Source: Acidobacteriota bacterium
GTDB taxonomy: Bacteria > Acidobacteriota > Terriglobia > Bryobacterales > Bryobacteraceae
Assembly: GCA_025350695.1 (NCBI GenBank)
Contig: JANXXI010000122.1
Span: 1-35,622 of the forward strand
Direction: 5' to 3'
DNA: 35,622 nt
A program made the translations under genes and the position numbers. Numbering within the stretch: the stretch's first letter is position 1; each line of letters starts with the position of its first letter. Of this stretch, positions 24,059-32,498 are shown piece by piece. The notes beneath the pieces were generated by a model that did not search any database, was not told where the DNA came from, and saw only the letters and a list, made by a program, of their open reading frames with translations.

Positions 24059-24264
24059 AACACGGCGACTTCAACTTCGCGCGTGGAAATGGTGAGCGGC
24101 AAGCCCTGCTGCGATCGCACGGCGAGACACTCGCGAATCGCATCCTCAATGTTCGCTTCCGCCTCCGCCTCAGTCGCCCCTTGGCTTAAACACCCGGGGA
24201 TGGAAGGGCATTCGGCTATATAAACGCCATCCTCGTCCTGCTGGATCGTGACGGTGAACTTCAT
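23962..24264 (-). CDS. hicB: HicB-family antitoxin with an extended tail (second module)
   Basis: 100 residues. The first 70 (KFTVTIQQDEDGVYIAECPS, IPGCLSQGATEAEAEANIED, then AIRECLAVRSQQGLPL, EVEVAV) are a complete short HicB. After EVEVAV the frame continues with LWLPFRCSVPEKWFG and more, which is the hicA sequence in another frame, giving a 97-nt overlap. Normal HicB proteins of this kind stop at about residue 70 next to the hicA start; here GTGTTATGG stands where GTGTAATGG would give a stop. A substitution or indel in this copy is likely. TATCAT lies 6 nt before the ATG with no useful Shine-Dalgarno. Confidence 0.8.
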   Translation of the reverse strand: MKFTVTIQQDEDGVYIAECPSIPGCLSQGATEAEAEANIEDAIRECLAVRSQQGLPLTISTREVEVAVLWLPFRCSVPEKWFGPLSDWVGKWRGNVEVIL

Positions 24265-24440
24265 CTTTCAATGATACTTCGTGTGATCGAGTTGCGGTAA
24301 GCGGATTCGAGCGCATGCGGTGTGCAAAGCGCGCGTCGCGCGGCTCGTGCATACTCCCCTAAAAAACCTACCTTGGCCTCCGCGATTTCATCCGTTCTCC
24401 GTCGCACACCCCCAGCTTGTCTTCATGATAATATTTCCGA

Positions 24441-24506
24441 ATGAATCGACGACATTTTTGGGCGCCGGCTGCATCGGCGACTCTCACCTTTGCGCAGCCG
24501 CGCGGA
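24441..24506 (+). pseudogene. Orphan signal-peptide start
   Basis: ATG followed by NRRHFWAPAASATLTFAQP, a Tat-like export signal of the RRxFL type (as in acidobacterial oxidoreductases and sugar isomerases). The reading frame then becomes senseless. It looks like the 5' end of a lost gene. Confidence 0.35.
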
Positions 24507-24600
24507 AGGAACACGCCGCTGGTGGGAACGATCACAAAGCACCTTGATTCCAGTGCGCCGAGGTCTCGTCCGTCGTCGCAGCTCTGTAGGGCAACCTCGC

Positions 24601-24687
24601 GGCGCCGTAACCGGTCTCCTGCGGGATAAGTCCGGCGTAGTGGCGCCCGGAGCCTCCGTGGTCTTGACCAATGCTAATACCGGCATC
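24601..24687 (+). pseudogene. Fragment of a carboxypeptidase-regulatory domain
   Basis: GAVTGLLRDKSGVVAPGASV followed by VLTNANTGI is the start of the beta-sandwich that opens Oar-type TonB receptors; compare IVGRIFDPSGSAVPGAKIKV in the intact receptor 170 nt downstream. The rest of the domain is missing, so this is a remnant of a second receptor gene. Confidence 0.6.
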
Positions 24688-24775
24688 GGCGGGTGGGCGG
24701 TGTTTTGTGAAATCACTGGCCCGGCAATGGGGACGAAGTAATTGATGGCCTCTGATAAGATACAGGAGAGGTTTT

Positions 24776-27700
24776 ATGAAGCATCTTTGCAGCCGCCTTG
24801 TCGCGCTCCTGTTGAGCGCAAGCGCGGCTTATACTCAGGGAACAACCGCTCAAATTGTCGGCCGCATTTTTGATCCATCGGGCAGCGCCGTGCCTGGAGC
24901 AAAAATCAAAGTCACAAGTACAGATACCGGCAGCGTGCGCGAGGCGCAGAGCAATGCTTCAGGCTCCTATGTGCTCGCACTTCTTCCTCCGGGAAACTAC
25001 CGGATAGCAATTACTAAGGATGGATTCAGGCCAGTCAGCCGCGCTGATGTCAGCCTGCAGGTTGACCAAGTGGCCCGCATTGATCAGGAACTGGAGCTGG
25101 GGTCATTGAACCAGGAAGTAGTCGTGACGGCCACCGAGCCCTTGCTCGATACCGAGACATCCGCCATTGGGCAGGTGGTGGATAGCGCCAAGATCCAAAG
25201 CATTCCTCTAAACGGGCGCAGCTCTTTCCGCCTGGTTCAATTGACGCCGGGATTGCTTGCTTCGCCAGCCGCCAATGGTCAGTTCGGAGACATCCCGGTA
25301 AACACGAATCAGGATTCCACCTTTTCAATCAACGGCGGCCGGCAAATGAGCAACGAGATCCTGATTGACGGCGTGCCCAGCACCACCGGTCAATTTAACT
25401 CAATTACAACCATCCCCTCCATCGAGGCCACCCGCGAATTCAAGGTTCAGAGTAATAATCTCTCCGCGGAGTGGGGCCGCTTCGGAGGTGGAGTAGTGAA
25501 CGTCTCAACCCGCTCCGGCAGCAATCAGTTTCATGGAGCGCTTTACGAATACCTCCGCAACAATATTTTCGATGCAAACGAATTCTTCAATAAGACCGCG
25601 GGACTCTCTATCCCTCCATTCCGCTTGAATCAGTTCGGCGGAGCAGTGGGCGGACCTGTCAAGTTAGGCAAGCTATACGACGGAAAGAACCGCACATTCT
25701 TTTTCGCCGATTATCAGGGCACCCGTCACCGTCGCGGCGATACAACCAGGTTCAGTCTGCCCACCCCTGAGCAACGCAACGGAGACTTTTCAAAGACACT
25801 AAATCAATTGGGGGCGCTTGTGACGATCTATGATCACAACAGCACACGATCCAATCCGGCTGCCGCCGGTCAATCCATTCGCACCCCGTTTGCCGGGAAC
25901 ATTCTGCCGGCGAACCGCATCGACCCGATCGCGAAGAAGCTCATCGCTTACTATCCGCTCCCGAATTCCGCCGGCGACCCTTTCACTGCTTTCAATAACT
26001 ATTCCAAAAACGCCAGCCGCAGCGTTGATCAGAACCAGTTCAGCGGCCGCGTGGACCAAAACTTCAGCAGTTCCTACCGCATGTTCGCGCGGCTGGCTAC
26101 AAACGGAACCTTGCTCGGCCAACCAGATTCCTACGGCAACATTGCATCAAGCGGGAACGGCTCAGTGGGCATCACTCCCTTTCGACAAACAACCTTTGCG
26201 CTGGACAATTCCGTGAACCTCGGACCCACGTCCATCCTCAATATCAAGTATGGGATTGCGCGTTGGTATCAGGAGCGAAAAACCAGAAGCTATGGCTTTG
26301 ATCAACGCACTCTGGGCTACAGTGATTCCCTGGTAAGCCAATTTCAGATTCCGGTATTCCCAACGATCAACCTGGACCAGAATGACGGTCTAGGCGGGCA
26401 AAGCTTTTTTACCAGCGGCAACGACACCCATACGCTTTCCGGCGGATGGACCAAGGCCATGGGTAAGCAAACCATCAAGGTGGGTGGCGAAGGGCGTCTT
26501 CGCCGCATCAATTTCTTCCTGCTGCCTGGAGGAGGTGGTACATTCTCCTTCGACCGCGGCTTCACCCGCGGACCCAATCCCCTGCAGTTCTACGATAACG
26601 CGGGTAACGGCATTGCCAGCCTGCTGCTTGGCACACCTGCCTCCGGCTCGGCTCCAATCGCCTCCGGAGTTTCGGCGCAAAATTTTTACTCGGGGGGTTA
26701 CGTACAAACAGACACGCGCTTGACCTCACGCCTCACGATGAATGCCGGCCTGCGGTACGAGACCGAATCGCCATTCACCGAACGGTATAACTCCATCAAC
26801 TATTTCGACCGTGGCATTTCGTCGCCCGTTAAGAACAGTCAGTTTCCCGATTTACGCGGCGGACTTGTCTTTGCGACACCGGATCAGCGTCATGTTTGGC
26901 AATGGGACCGGATGAACATTGCTCCTCGCATCGGTTTTGCATGGTCCGCGGCGCCGAAAACGGTCGTGCGTTTCGGTGCCGGCCTGTTCTTTGCTCCCGC
27001 CGAAACGTCCAACGTCGCTACTGCATTCGCAGCCAACTCCGGCTACGCCTCCACGACTCCGTATCTAGCCACGGTCGATGGTGGGCTCACCTCCTCCGGC
27101 AGTCTCAGCAACCCTTATCCCAATGGCCTGATTCAACCGGTACGCAACTCCGTTGGAGCTTCCACCTTTCTTGGGCAGGCCTTGGCGGTGTGGGACGACA
27201 AGCAGTTGATGCCTGTTACCTATCAATGGAATTTCAACCTGCAACGAGAACTGCCCGGAAAGATTCTGGTGGACGCAGCCTATGTTGGCAGCCGCGGCGT
27301 TCATCTTGCGTTCAAGAACCGGCAGTCGAACGAACTCGATCCACAATTCCTCAGTCTGGGAGCCGCGCTTAATCAACAGGTACCCAATCCATTCTTCGGC
27401 TTGATCAACGTTGGCACTCTGGCCCAACGAACCGTCACGCGCCGCCAACTACTTCTTCCTTACCCCCAGTTCACCAACGTCAATATTATCAACCAGACCC
27501 TTGCCAACAGCATCTACCACTCGCTTCAATTCAAGGTGGACAAGCGATTCTCGAAGGGTATCGGTGTGCTGGTTGCTTACACCATCGGCAAGCTGATCAG
27601 CGATTCAAACAACACGGTCTCGAACAATGGCGGGGCGGTGAACAATCCCACCAACACGCAAAATTGGTACAACCTACGCTCGGAACGTAGCCTTTCGGAA

Positions 27701-28252
27701 ATGGATGTGCCCCGGAATCTGGTGGTAAGCTTTGTTGCTGAATTGCCATTCGGTCCGGGGAAGGCGTTCCTCTCCGGGTCGAACGGTTTGGCCTCCAAAC
27801 TCGCCGGAGGCTGGCAAATTAACGGCATCACTTCGTATCGCGCCGGTCTACCCTTAAGCTTAAGCGCCTCCATAACGGGTGGGGGAAATCGCCCGAACAG
27901 TACCGGCAAAAACGCGGCTCTCGACGATTCAAGAACTCTTGGGCAGAAGTTGGATAAATGGTTCGACACCGCCGCCTTTCTCCAGCCGGCATCCTACTCT
28001 TTAGGAAACGTCGGACGAACGCTGCCCGATGTGCGCGGCCCCTCAACCGCCAACTTAGATCTTTCTTTGATCAAGAACACGAGGCTGCGCGAGAGCGTCC
28101 AACTGCAGCTTCGCTTCGAGTATTTCAACGTCGCTAACACTCCGGCGTTCGGTCTGCCGAATACCTCAATGGGCAGTGGCGCATTTGGCCGGGTAACGTC
28201 GACAATCTTGTTACCTAGAGTTGGGCAAGTAGCCGCCAAGATCAACTTTTAG
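24776..28252 (+). CDS. Oar-type TonB-dependent outer-membrane receptor
   Basis: 1158 residues, normal for this acidobacterial family. Shine-Dalgarno AGGAGAGG lies 6 nt before the ATG. Order: signal peptide (1-20), carboxypeptidase-regulatory-like beta sandwich (about 26-105, IVGRIFDPSGSAVPGAKIKV), plug domain (about 115-250, with VDSAKIQSIPLNGRSSFRLV and FSINGGRQMSNEILIDGVPS), then a large barrel. The latter includes SGRVDQNFSSSYRMFARLAT, VDAAYVGSRGVHLAFKN, YHSLQFKVDKRFSKGIGVLV and NGITSYRAGLPLSLSAS, and ends in VGQVAAKINF with the terminal Phe needed for outer-membrane insertion. It would import large ligands, in this family probably oligosaccharides or peptides, using TonB energy. No substrate-processing genes are adjacent, so the ligand is open. 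Confidence 0.96.
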   Translation: MKHLCSRLVALLLSASAAYTQGTTAQIVGRIFDPSGSAVPGAKIKVTSTDTGSVREAQSNASGSYVLALLPPGNYRIAITKDGFRPVSRADVSLQVDQVARIDQELELGSLNQEVVVTATEPLLDTETSAIGQVVDSAKIQSIPLNGRSSFRLVQLTPGLLASPAANGQFGDIPVNTNQDSTFSINGGRQMSNEILIDGVPSTTGQFNSITTIPSIEATREFKVQSNNLSAEWGRFGGGVVNVSTRSGSNQFHGALYEYLRNNIFDANEFFNKTAGLSIPPFRLNQFGGAVGGPVKLGKLYDGKNRTFFFADYQGTRHRRGDTTRFSLPTPEQRNGDFSKTLNQLGALVTIYDHNSTRSNPAAAGQSIRTPFAGNILPANRIDPIAKKLIAYYPLPNSAGDPFTAFNNYSKNASRSVDQNQFSGRVDQNFSSSYRMFARLATNGTLLGQPDSYGNIASSGNGSVGITPFRQTTFALDNSVNLGPTSILNIKYGIARWYQERKTRSYGFDQRTLGYSDSLVSQFQIPVFPTINLDQNDGLGGQSFFTSGNDTHTLSGGWTKAMGKQTIKVGGEGRLRRINFFLLPGGGGTFSFDRGFTRGPNPLQFYDNAGNGIASLLLGTPASGSAPIASGVSAQNFYSGGYVQTDTRLTSRLTMNAGLRYETESPFTERYNSINYFDRGISSPVKNSQFPDLRGGLVFATPDQRHVWQWDRMNIAPRIGFAWSAAPKTVVRFGAGLFFAPAETSNVATAFAANSGYASTTPYLATVDGGLTSSGSLSNPYPNGLIQPVRNSVGASTFLGQALAVWDDKQLMPVTYQWNFNLQRELPGKILVDAAYVGSRGVHLAFKNRQSNELDPQFLSLGAALNQQVPNPFFGLINVGTLAQRTVTRRQLLLPYPQFTNVNIINQTLANSIYHSLQFKVDKRFSKGIGVLVAYTIGKLISDSNNTVSNNGGAVNNPTNTQNWYNLRSERSLSEMDVPRNLVVSFVAELPFGPGKAFLSGSNGLASKLAGGWQINGITSYRAGLPLSLSASITGGGNRPNSTGKNAALDDSRTLGQKLDKWFDTAAFLQPASYSLGNVGRTLPDVRGPSTANLDLSLIKNTRLRESVQLQLRFEYFNVANTPAFGLPNTSMGSGAFGRVTSTILLPRVGQVAAKINF

Positions 28253-28312
28253 AACATCAATGAAAAAAACGAGAAGAGAACTGTTGGCGGAACAAAGCAG
28301 GCTGTGGACGCC

Positions 28313-28872
28313 CCGATGCCGTTCCTGCAAAACAGCTCGCGGAACTCGCGCGCGTCGTCCCGGTGGCTGCGGTGCGGTAGCGAAGCTGCGCGACGGTCCG
28401 ATTTTTTCACCCCGCCTCCCAAGGGCGGTCGGGGCGCCGCCGAGTATCCTCCCGCGCCCGCTGGCTGCGCGAGCACGACCGTGACCCGGTCATGGCCGAG
28501 GGCGTCCAGGTTTTCCGATGTGGTCAGCTTTGAAAAGGAAACGAACCGGGACGCCGAACTTCATGCTGCACGAACTGGCGCACGGCTATCACGACCTTGT
28601 GCTGACCTTCGAATAGCCGTTCATCCTCGTCGGCTGTAAACACGCCAAAGCCCCGAACCAATATGATCGCGTGGGGCGCTGGCATGGCAACGGACAGCCG
28701 AACACCTCGAACGCGCCTACGCGATGGCCGACCACAACGAATACTTCGCGGAATCCACGGAGGCATCTTTCTCGCGCAACGACTTCTTCCCCGTCACCCG
28801 CGCGAGTTGGAGAAACACGACCCGCACATGTTTGCGGTGTTGCAGCGCGTGTGGGCGCGGTCAAGTAACCTA
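28313..28872 (+). pseudogene. Frameshifted secreted metallopeptidase-like gene
   Basis: Joining three frames gives a recognisable protein: AVPAKQLAELARVVPVAAV, KLRDGPIF, WLREHDRDPVMAEGV, SFEKETNR, then PNFMLHELAHGYHDLVLTFE with the zinc motif HELAH, a stop (TAG at about 28615), CKHAKAPNQYDRVGRWHGNG, QPNT, a shift, ERAYAMADHNEYFAESTEAS, FSRNDFFPVTR, a shift, ELEKHDPHMFAVLQRVW. The HExxH plus the later EYFAESTEA with a third-ligand Glu and FSRNDFFP match an exported zinc-peptidase-like family I know from planctomycetes and acidobacteria. At least three frameshifts and two stops make it inactive. It directly follows the TonB receptor gene on the same strand. Confidence 0.8.
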
Positions 28873-28903
28873 CCGGCGCTCCATTTCCCCCGATTACCGC
28901 GGC

Positions 28904-29215
28904 TCAACGCACCGGATTTCCCGCGCCATCCAGCATCGAACCCAACATCACCACCGATCCAAAACTGTCCCGCAGGTAGAAACTCATTGAGTACCCCTCT
29001 TCAGTGACTAGCCTCAGATCTTCCCGGATCGGCAGTTCTCCCACCACCGTTCCCTCAACCTTCTTGGCGCCCGGTCTCCAGTTGGAGCCATGATGTTCGT
29101 GATCATCGGGATTATCTTCGTAGATCTCCAGATCGTACTCCGCGATGTCCACAAGCTCTGTTCCAAGGAACACGTTTCCAATCCCAACAAATTTGTTAAC
29201 CGGTCGCCATGACAT
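28904..29215 (-). CDS. Hypothetical small protein
   Basis: 103 residues starting at MSWRPVNKFVGIGNVF. The sequence is rich in acidic residues (DIAEYDLEIYEDNPDDHEHH) with predicted beta strands (RLVTEEGYSMSFYLRDSFGS), like a small cytoplasmic beta protein. No family is recognised. TATCAT lies 8 nt before the ATG and no Shine-Dalgarno is present, matching the leaderless pattern of other genes here. Because the surrounding 1.5 kb is decayed, it might also be a remnant, but the frame is intact and the composition coherent. Confidence 0.5.
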   Translation of the reverse strand: MSWRPVNKFVGIGNVFLGTELVDIAEYDLEIYEDNPDDHEHHGSNWRPGAKKVEGTVVGELPIREDLRLVTEEGYSMSFYLRDSFGSVVMLGSMLDGAGNPVR

Positions 29216-29859
29216 GATGACGAATGATACACCCTGGGCACGGCGGTAGCAAGGCTCAAACTCGGCATCCCGCTTGACGCCACGATCCCCGCCGCCATTG
29301 CAAGCTTGTGATCCTTATCCCACGGTGGGCCGATGGATCTCCTGAATTGGACGAAATATGCATCGAGCGCCGCGATGCCCAGCGCCGCGCTGGCCTCCTT
29401 AAACACTTTCTTGGGCTGATACCAATGAACGCGCCACCCCCGGGCCTCGGCTGCCGAGGCCAGTGCCCTGCGTTACATTCCCAATCGGCCGCATTTTGCG
29501 CCCGATACTCCTTGATCCGCTCGGCTACAGTGGGTGGAAGCTCTGGACACTGGCGAAGCGAGATGCCGGCGACGCAGCCGGGTAGTGCTATTGCGGCGTC
29601 GTTCAAGACCGAGCTTCGCGCGCCGTTCCGCCGAACGCCCGCACTTGTTCGACCAGCGCCACGGCCTCATCCATGGGTGGCGTCTGGGCTCGCTATGGTG
29701 CTGAATCTTCGGTAGACCCCCATCACCCCACCGCTGACAGCAATCGCGCACACAGCCAGTCCAAGCGGAACATGAAACACGCGCCCGTACACCAGCACAC
29801 CTGTCGATGGAAAGGAAGGCTTAACAGTCAAATTCGAAAAAAGGGTGAGTAGTGCCCGC
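29216..29859 (-). pseudogene. Degraded coding stretch
   Basis: Coding-like segments appear in shifting minus-strand frames: VFHVPLGLAVCAIAVSGGVM (a membrane helix, near 29790), MDEAVALVEQVRAFGGTA (near 29650), ERIKEYRAQNAADWECNAG, and KVFKEASAALGIAALDAYFV followed by QFRRSIGPPWDKDHKLAMAA (29300-29420). None joins to a full gene without frameshifts, and no family is recognised. It is best read as one or two decayed genes, probably a membrane protein and a helical protein. Confidence 0.35.
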
Positions 29860-30189
29860 CTAAGTCGTCCGCAGCAACATGCTCTGCAGCCGATCCATGA
29901 TCTCCCCACTCAATCTCCCGCCGATTGGCGCGGTCAAGCGGCGGCAATCCACGAAACGGAGATGCTCCGGCACAAGCGCTCCACGGTTGGATAAGCCGCC
30001 CATACCAGCCGGCACATCAATGTTATTCGCTGTTGGGTTGGGAATGGAGGAAATGGGAACAACGGCAACCACTGGTGGTTTTGCGTCGTTCCACCAATTC
30101 GCTGAAGAAATTACTACTGGGCGATGGCCGGTCGAATTGGGTCCAGCGGTCGATTCCAGTACTTCCCACCAGAGTTCCCCGCGTTTCAA
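29860..30189 (-). CDS. mazF: MazF/PemK-like toxin
   Basis: 109 residues from a TTG at 30189 with GGTGA 6 nt upstream. KRGELWWEVLES at the N-terminus, GHRPVVISSANWWND, VVAVVPISSIPNPTANNIDVP, GGLSNRGALVPEHLRFVDCR, and GRLSGEIMDRLQSML match the MazF/PemK fold in order and length. MazF dimers are mRNA endonucleases. The conserved N-terminal RGE and the (R/H)P(V/A)(V/L)(V/I) and PI(T/S)S motifs are present. No MazE-like antitoxin is recognised upstream: a short open frame ending at 30214 (SIFNLRKTIATFET) is the only candidate and does not look like one. Confidence 0.85.
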   Translation of the reverse strand: MKRGELWWEVLESTAGPNSTGHRPVVISSANWWNDAKPPVVAVVPISSIPNPTANNIDVPAGMGGLSNRGALVPEHLRFVDCRRLTAPIGGRLSGEIMDRLQSMLLRTT

Positions 30190-30698
30190 TGGAGATCACC
30201 CGAACTGGAGTTATCACGTCTCAAAAGTCGCGATTGTCTTACGCAGGTTGAAAATGGATTCGAAGTCACACGCCACCACATAGATAGAGTGAATTAGTAC
30301 TTTGGAGAGAATACCACTACTACTAAGAGGGCACAATAGAAGATTACTTGTTTTCTAAAGGCAAGACGCTTGAAAAGCAGCGCAAGATTATTGGATGTCT
30401 ATTCAATTACATAGCCACTTACTACAGCAAAGTCGAATCTTGTCTACATTGCTGGCGCAACTTACAGCCAGCTAACTGAAATCATGTGAAGGCAATTAAG
30501 CTGTTCTTGAGGCTCTTCAGAATCGGCGAAGTTTGCTGCGAAATGATTTCCTTACAGCGCAGGCTATTGATTGTACGGTGTTTAGGAAAGTGGGCAAATT
30601 GTACTGCCCGTTATGGAGTACTTTTCGAGATACCGGCCAATTCGGTACCCTCATTTGCGGGTTGAGAATTTTTCTGAGGGTCTACCACTACTAAACTA
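30190..30698. other. AT-richer intergenic stretch
   Basis: About 500 nt with no recognisable gene, visibly richer in A and T than the flanks. It may contain the promoter of the glycosyltransferase operon; TAAACT at 30692-30697 lies too close to the GTG to serve it. Confidence 0.4.
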
Positions 30699-32495
30699 GT
30701 GGAACTATCGGGATACATTTTGCAGTTAGACCAATTCGCCCTAGCGATCAGTGGGCCATTACTGGCATGGATCCTCCTGAGCGGGCTAGATGATCTGTTC
30801 ATCTACTACACCCTCTTCCTTTCCCGGTTCCAGAAACGACCCATACCGCCCACGCTTGAGGAGTTGAAGGCGCGTCCGGAGCGCCGGATGGCTATTTTTG
30901 TTCCCCTATGGAAGGAGCACCAAGTGGTCCGGCAGATGGTGGAACACAACGTCGCTTCCATTCAGTATTCAAATTACGACATTTTTATCGGCGGCTATCC
31001 CAATGACCCCCGCACTATTGAAGCCATTGAGGGGGTTGAGGCGCGCTTTGCGAACGTGCATCTAGCGCGGGTGCCGCATCCCGGCCCTACTTCCAAATCG
31101 GACTGCCTCAATTGGGTGTTTCAAACAATGCTGGAGTATGAGGATAGCCATCAGGTTCACTTCAAAACCATCATCACTCACGATGCCGAAGATCTAATCC
31201 ATCCCGAAGAGCTACTTTGGCTCAACTGGCATGGGGACAAGGATATGGTACAGGTTCCGGTGCTTGCCCTGAAAACGCCGCCCTTCGAGTTCACCCACGG
31301 AGTCTATTGCGACGAATTTGTGGAATTCCAATCACGAGATTTGCGGGTGCGGGAACTGCTGGGGGGCTTCTTGCCGTCAAGCGGTGTCGGCACCGGATTC
31401 TCCCGGCGAATATTGGAAAAATTGGCCATCGGTAACCAAAATCGCGTTTTTGAACCAGCATGCCTTACAGAGGATTACGAAAACGGCTTCCGCATTAAAG
31501 AAGCGGGCGGCACACAAATCTTTCTGCCGATCCGAGTGAGGGACGGCGTTCCCATCGCCACTCGTGAGTTCTTCCCACGCAGTTTCCGTACCGCGGTGAA
31601 GCAGCGTACCCGATGGGTGACTGGGATCTCTCTTCAGGGTTGGGAGCGGCACGGATGGCGTGGTGGTCCAAAGCAATGGTATTGGCATTGGCGCGATCGT
31701 AAGACGTTGCTGGGGAACCCTTTGAGCGTAGTTGTTAACCTGCTTTTTATATATGGGTTAGCACGTCTTCTGGGTGGCTCCGACGTGGCATCTCGCGCCG
31801 ATTGGTGGGTGCAAACCGCTGCCCCGTTGGCTGTGCTGCTAAACGCGATCCAAATTGGCTTACGGATGGCGTTGGTGAAACCATATTACGGTTGGGCTCA
31901 CGCTCTGACGGTTCCGTTGCGCATCCCGTTTGCCAATTTGATCAATGCCCTAGCGACGCTTCAAGCTGTTCGGCGGTACGCCTATTCCCGCTTGCGACAT
32001 GAGCCGCTGGTGTGGCTTAAGACCGAACACGTTTACCCCGATCGCGCTTCCCTGGTAAGCCATCGGCCGAAACTGGGCGAGGTCTTGGTAAGGTCTAATT
32101 GCCTTGAACAGGACGAACTAACCCAGGCTTTGGCTTCTCAACCTCCCGGTATTCGAATTGGGGAGCACTTGGTTCAATTAGGAATACTTAAGGAAGAGCT
32201 TTTATATGAAGCGCTGAGCCTGCAGCAATCGATTCCACTGACCTTTATTGAGCCCGGTCAAGTGTCGCGGCGCGTTGCTCGATCCCTTCCTAACTCGGTG
32301 CTAAAGCATTGGCACGTAGTGCCTTACAAGATCGAGTCGGGTAACCTCTTCCTGGCCGGACCGGATATTCCCGCGCCGCAAATGAATGCCAGTCTGCGGC
32401 GGTTCACTCGCCTTGAAATCCGCTTTCATCTCATTACTCCCAGTAATTTTGCAAGACTGGAGAGAACCTTGCTCGAAACCAAGGGTTACTATTAG
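30699..32495 (+). CDS. NfrB-like family 2 glycosyltransferase with C-terminal MshEN-like domain
   Basis: 598 residues from GTG at 30699 (no Shine-Dalgarno, start uncertain). An N-terminal helix (about 14-40) precedes a GT-A domain with MAIFVPLWKEHQVV, the metal-binding HDAED (161-165), LTEDYENGF (catalytic TED, 257-259) and KQRTRW (301-306), the QxxRW signature of processive synthases. Further membrane segments lie near 340-362 and 372-400. From about 455 the sequence reads as an MshEN (T2SSE_N) domain: KLGEVLVRSNCLEQDELTQA, RIGEHLVQLGILKEELLYEA, LSLQQSIPLTFI. NfrB proteins have this order, and the MshEN domain of E. coli NfrB binds c-di-GMP and activates polysaccharide synthesis; the same control is inferred here. 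A secreted propeller gene follows 3 nt later. Confidence 0.88.
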   Translation: MELSGYILQLDQFALAISGPLLAWILLSGLDDLFIYYTLFLSRFQKRPIPPTLEELKARPERRMAIFVPLWKEHQVVRQMVEHNVASIQYSNYDIFIGGYPNDPRTIEAIEGVEARFANVHLARVPHPGPTSKSDCLNWVFQTMLEYEDSHQVHFKTIITHDAEDLIHPEELLWLNWHGDKDMVQVPVLALKTPPFEFTHGVYCDEFVEFQSRDLRVRELLGGFLPSSGVGTGFSRRILEKLAIGNQNRVFEPACLTEDYENGFRIKEAGGTQIFLPIRVRDGVPIATREFFPRSFRTAVKQRTRWVTGISLQGWERHGWRGGPKQWYWHWRDRKTLLGNPLSVVVNLLFIYGLARLLGGSDVASRADWWVQTAAPLAVLLNAIQIGLRMALVKPYYGWAHALTVPLRIPFANLINALATLQAVRRYAYSRLRHEPLVWLKTEHVYPDRASLVSHRPKLGEVLVRSNCLEQDELTQALASQPPGIRIGEHLVQLGILKEELLYEALSLQQSIPLTFIEPGQVSRRVARSLPNSVLKHWHVVPYKIESGNLFLAGPDIPAPQMNASLRRFTRLEIRFHLITPSNFARLERTLLETKGYY

Positions 32496-32498
32496 GGT

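Larger units (their letters stand above)
24265..24775. other. Fossil-bearing stretch upstream of the TonB receptor gene
   Basis: No intact gene. Two short remnants are listed separately (24441, 24601). The last 20 nt hold the Shine-Dalgarno AGGAGAGG of the receptor gene. Confidence 0.5.

Noticed and set aside
26896-27372. Plus-strand open frame of 158 codons
   Set aside because: It is a shadow of the TonB receptor frame, with no protein-like features.
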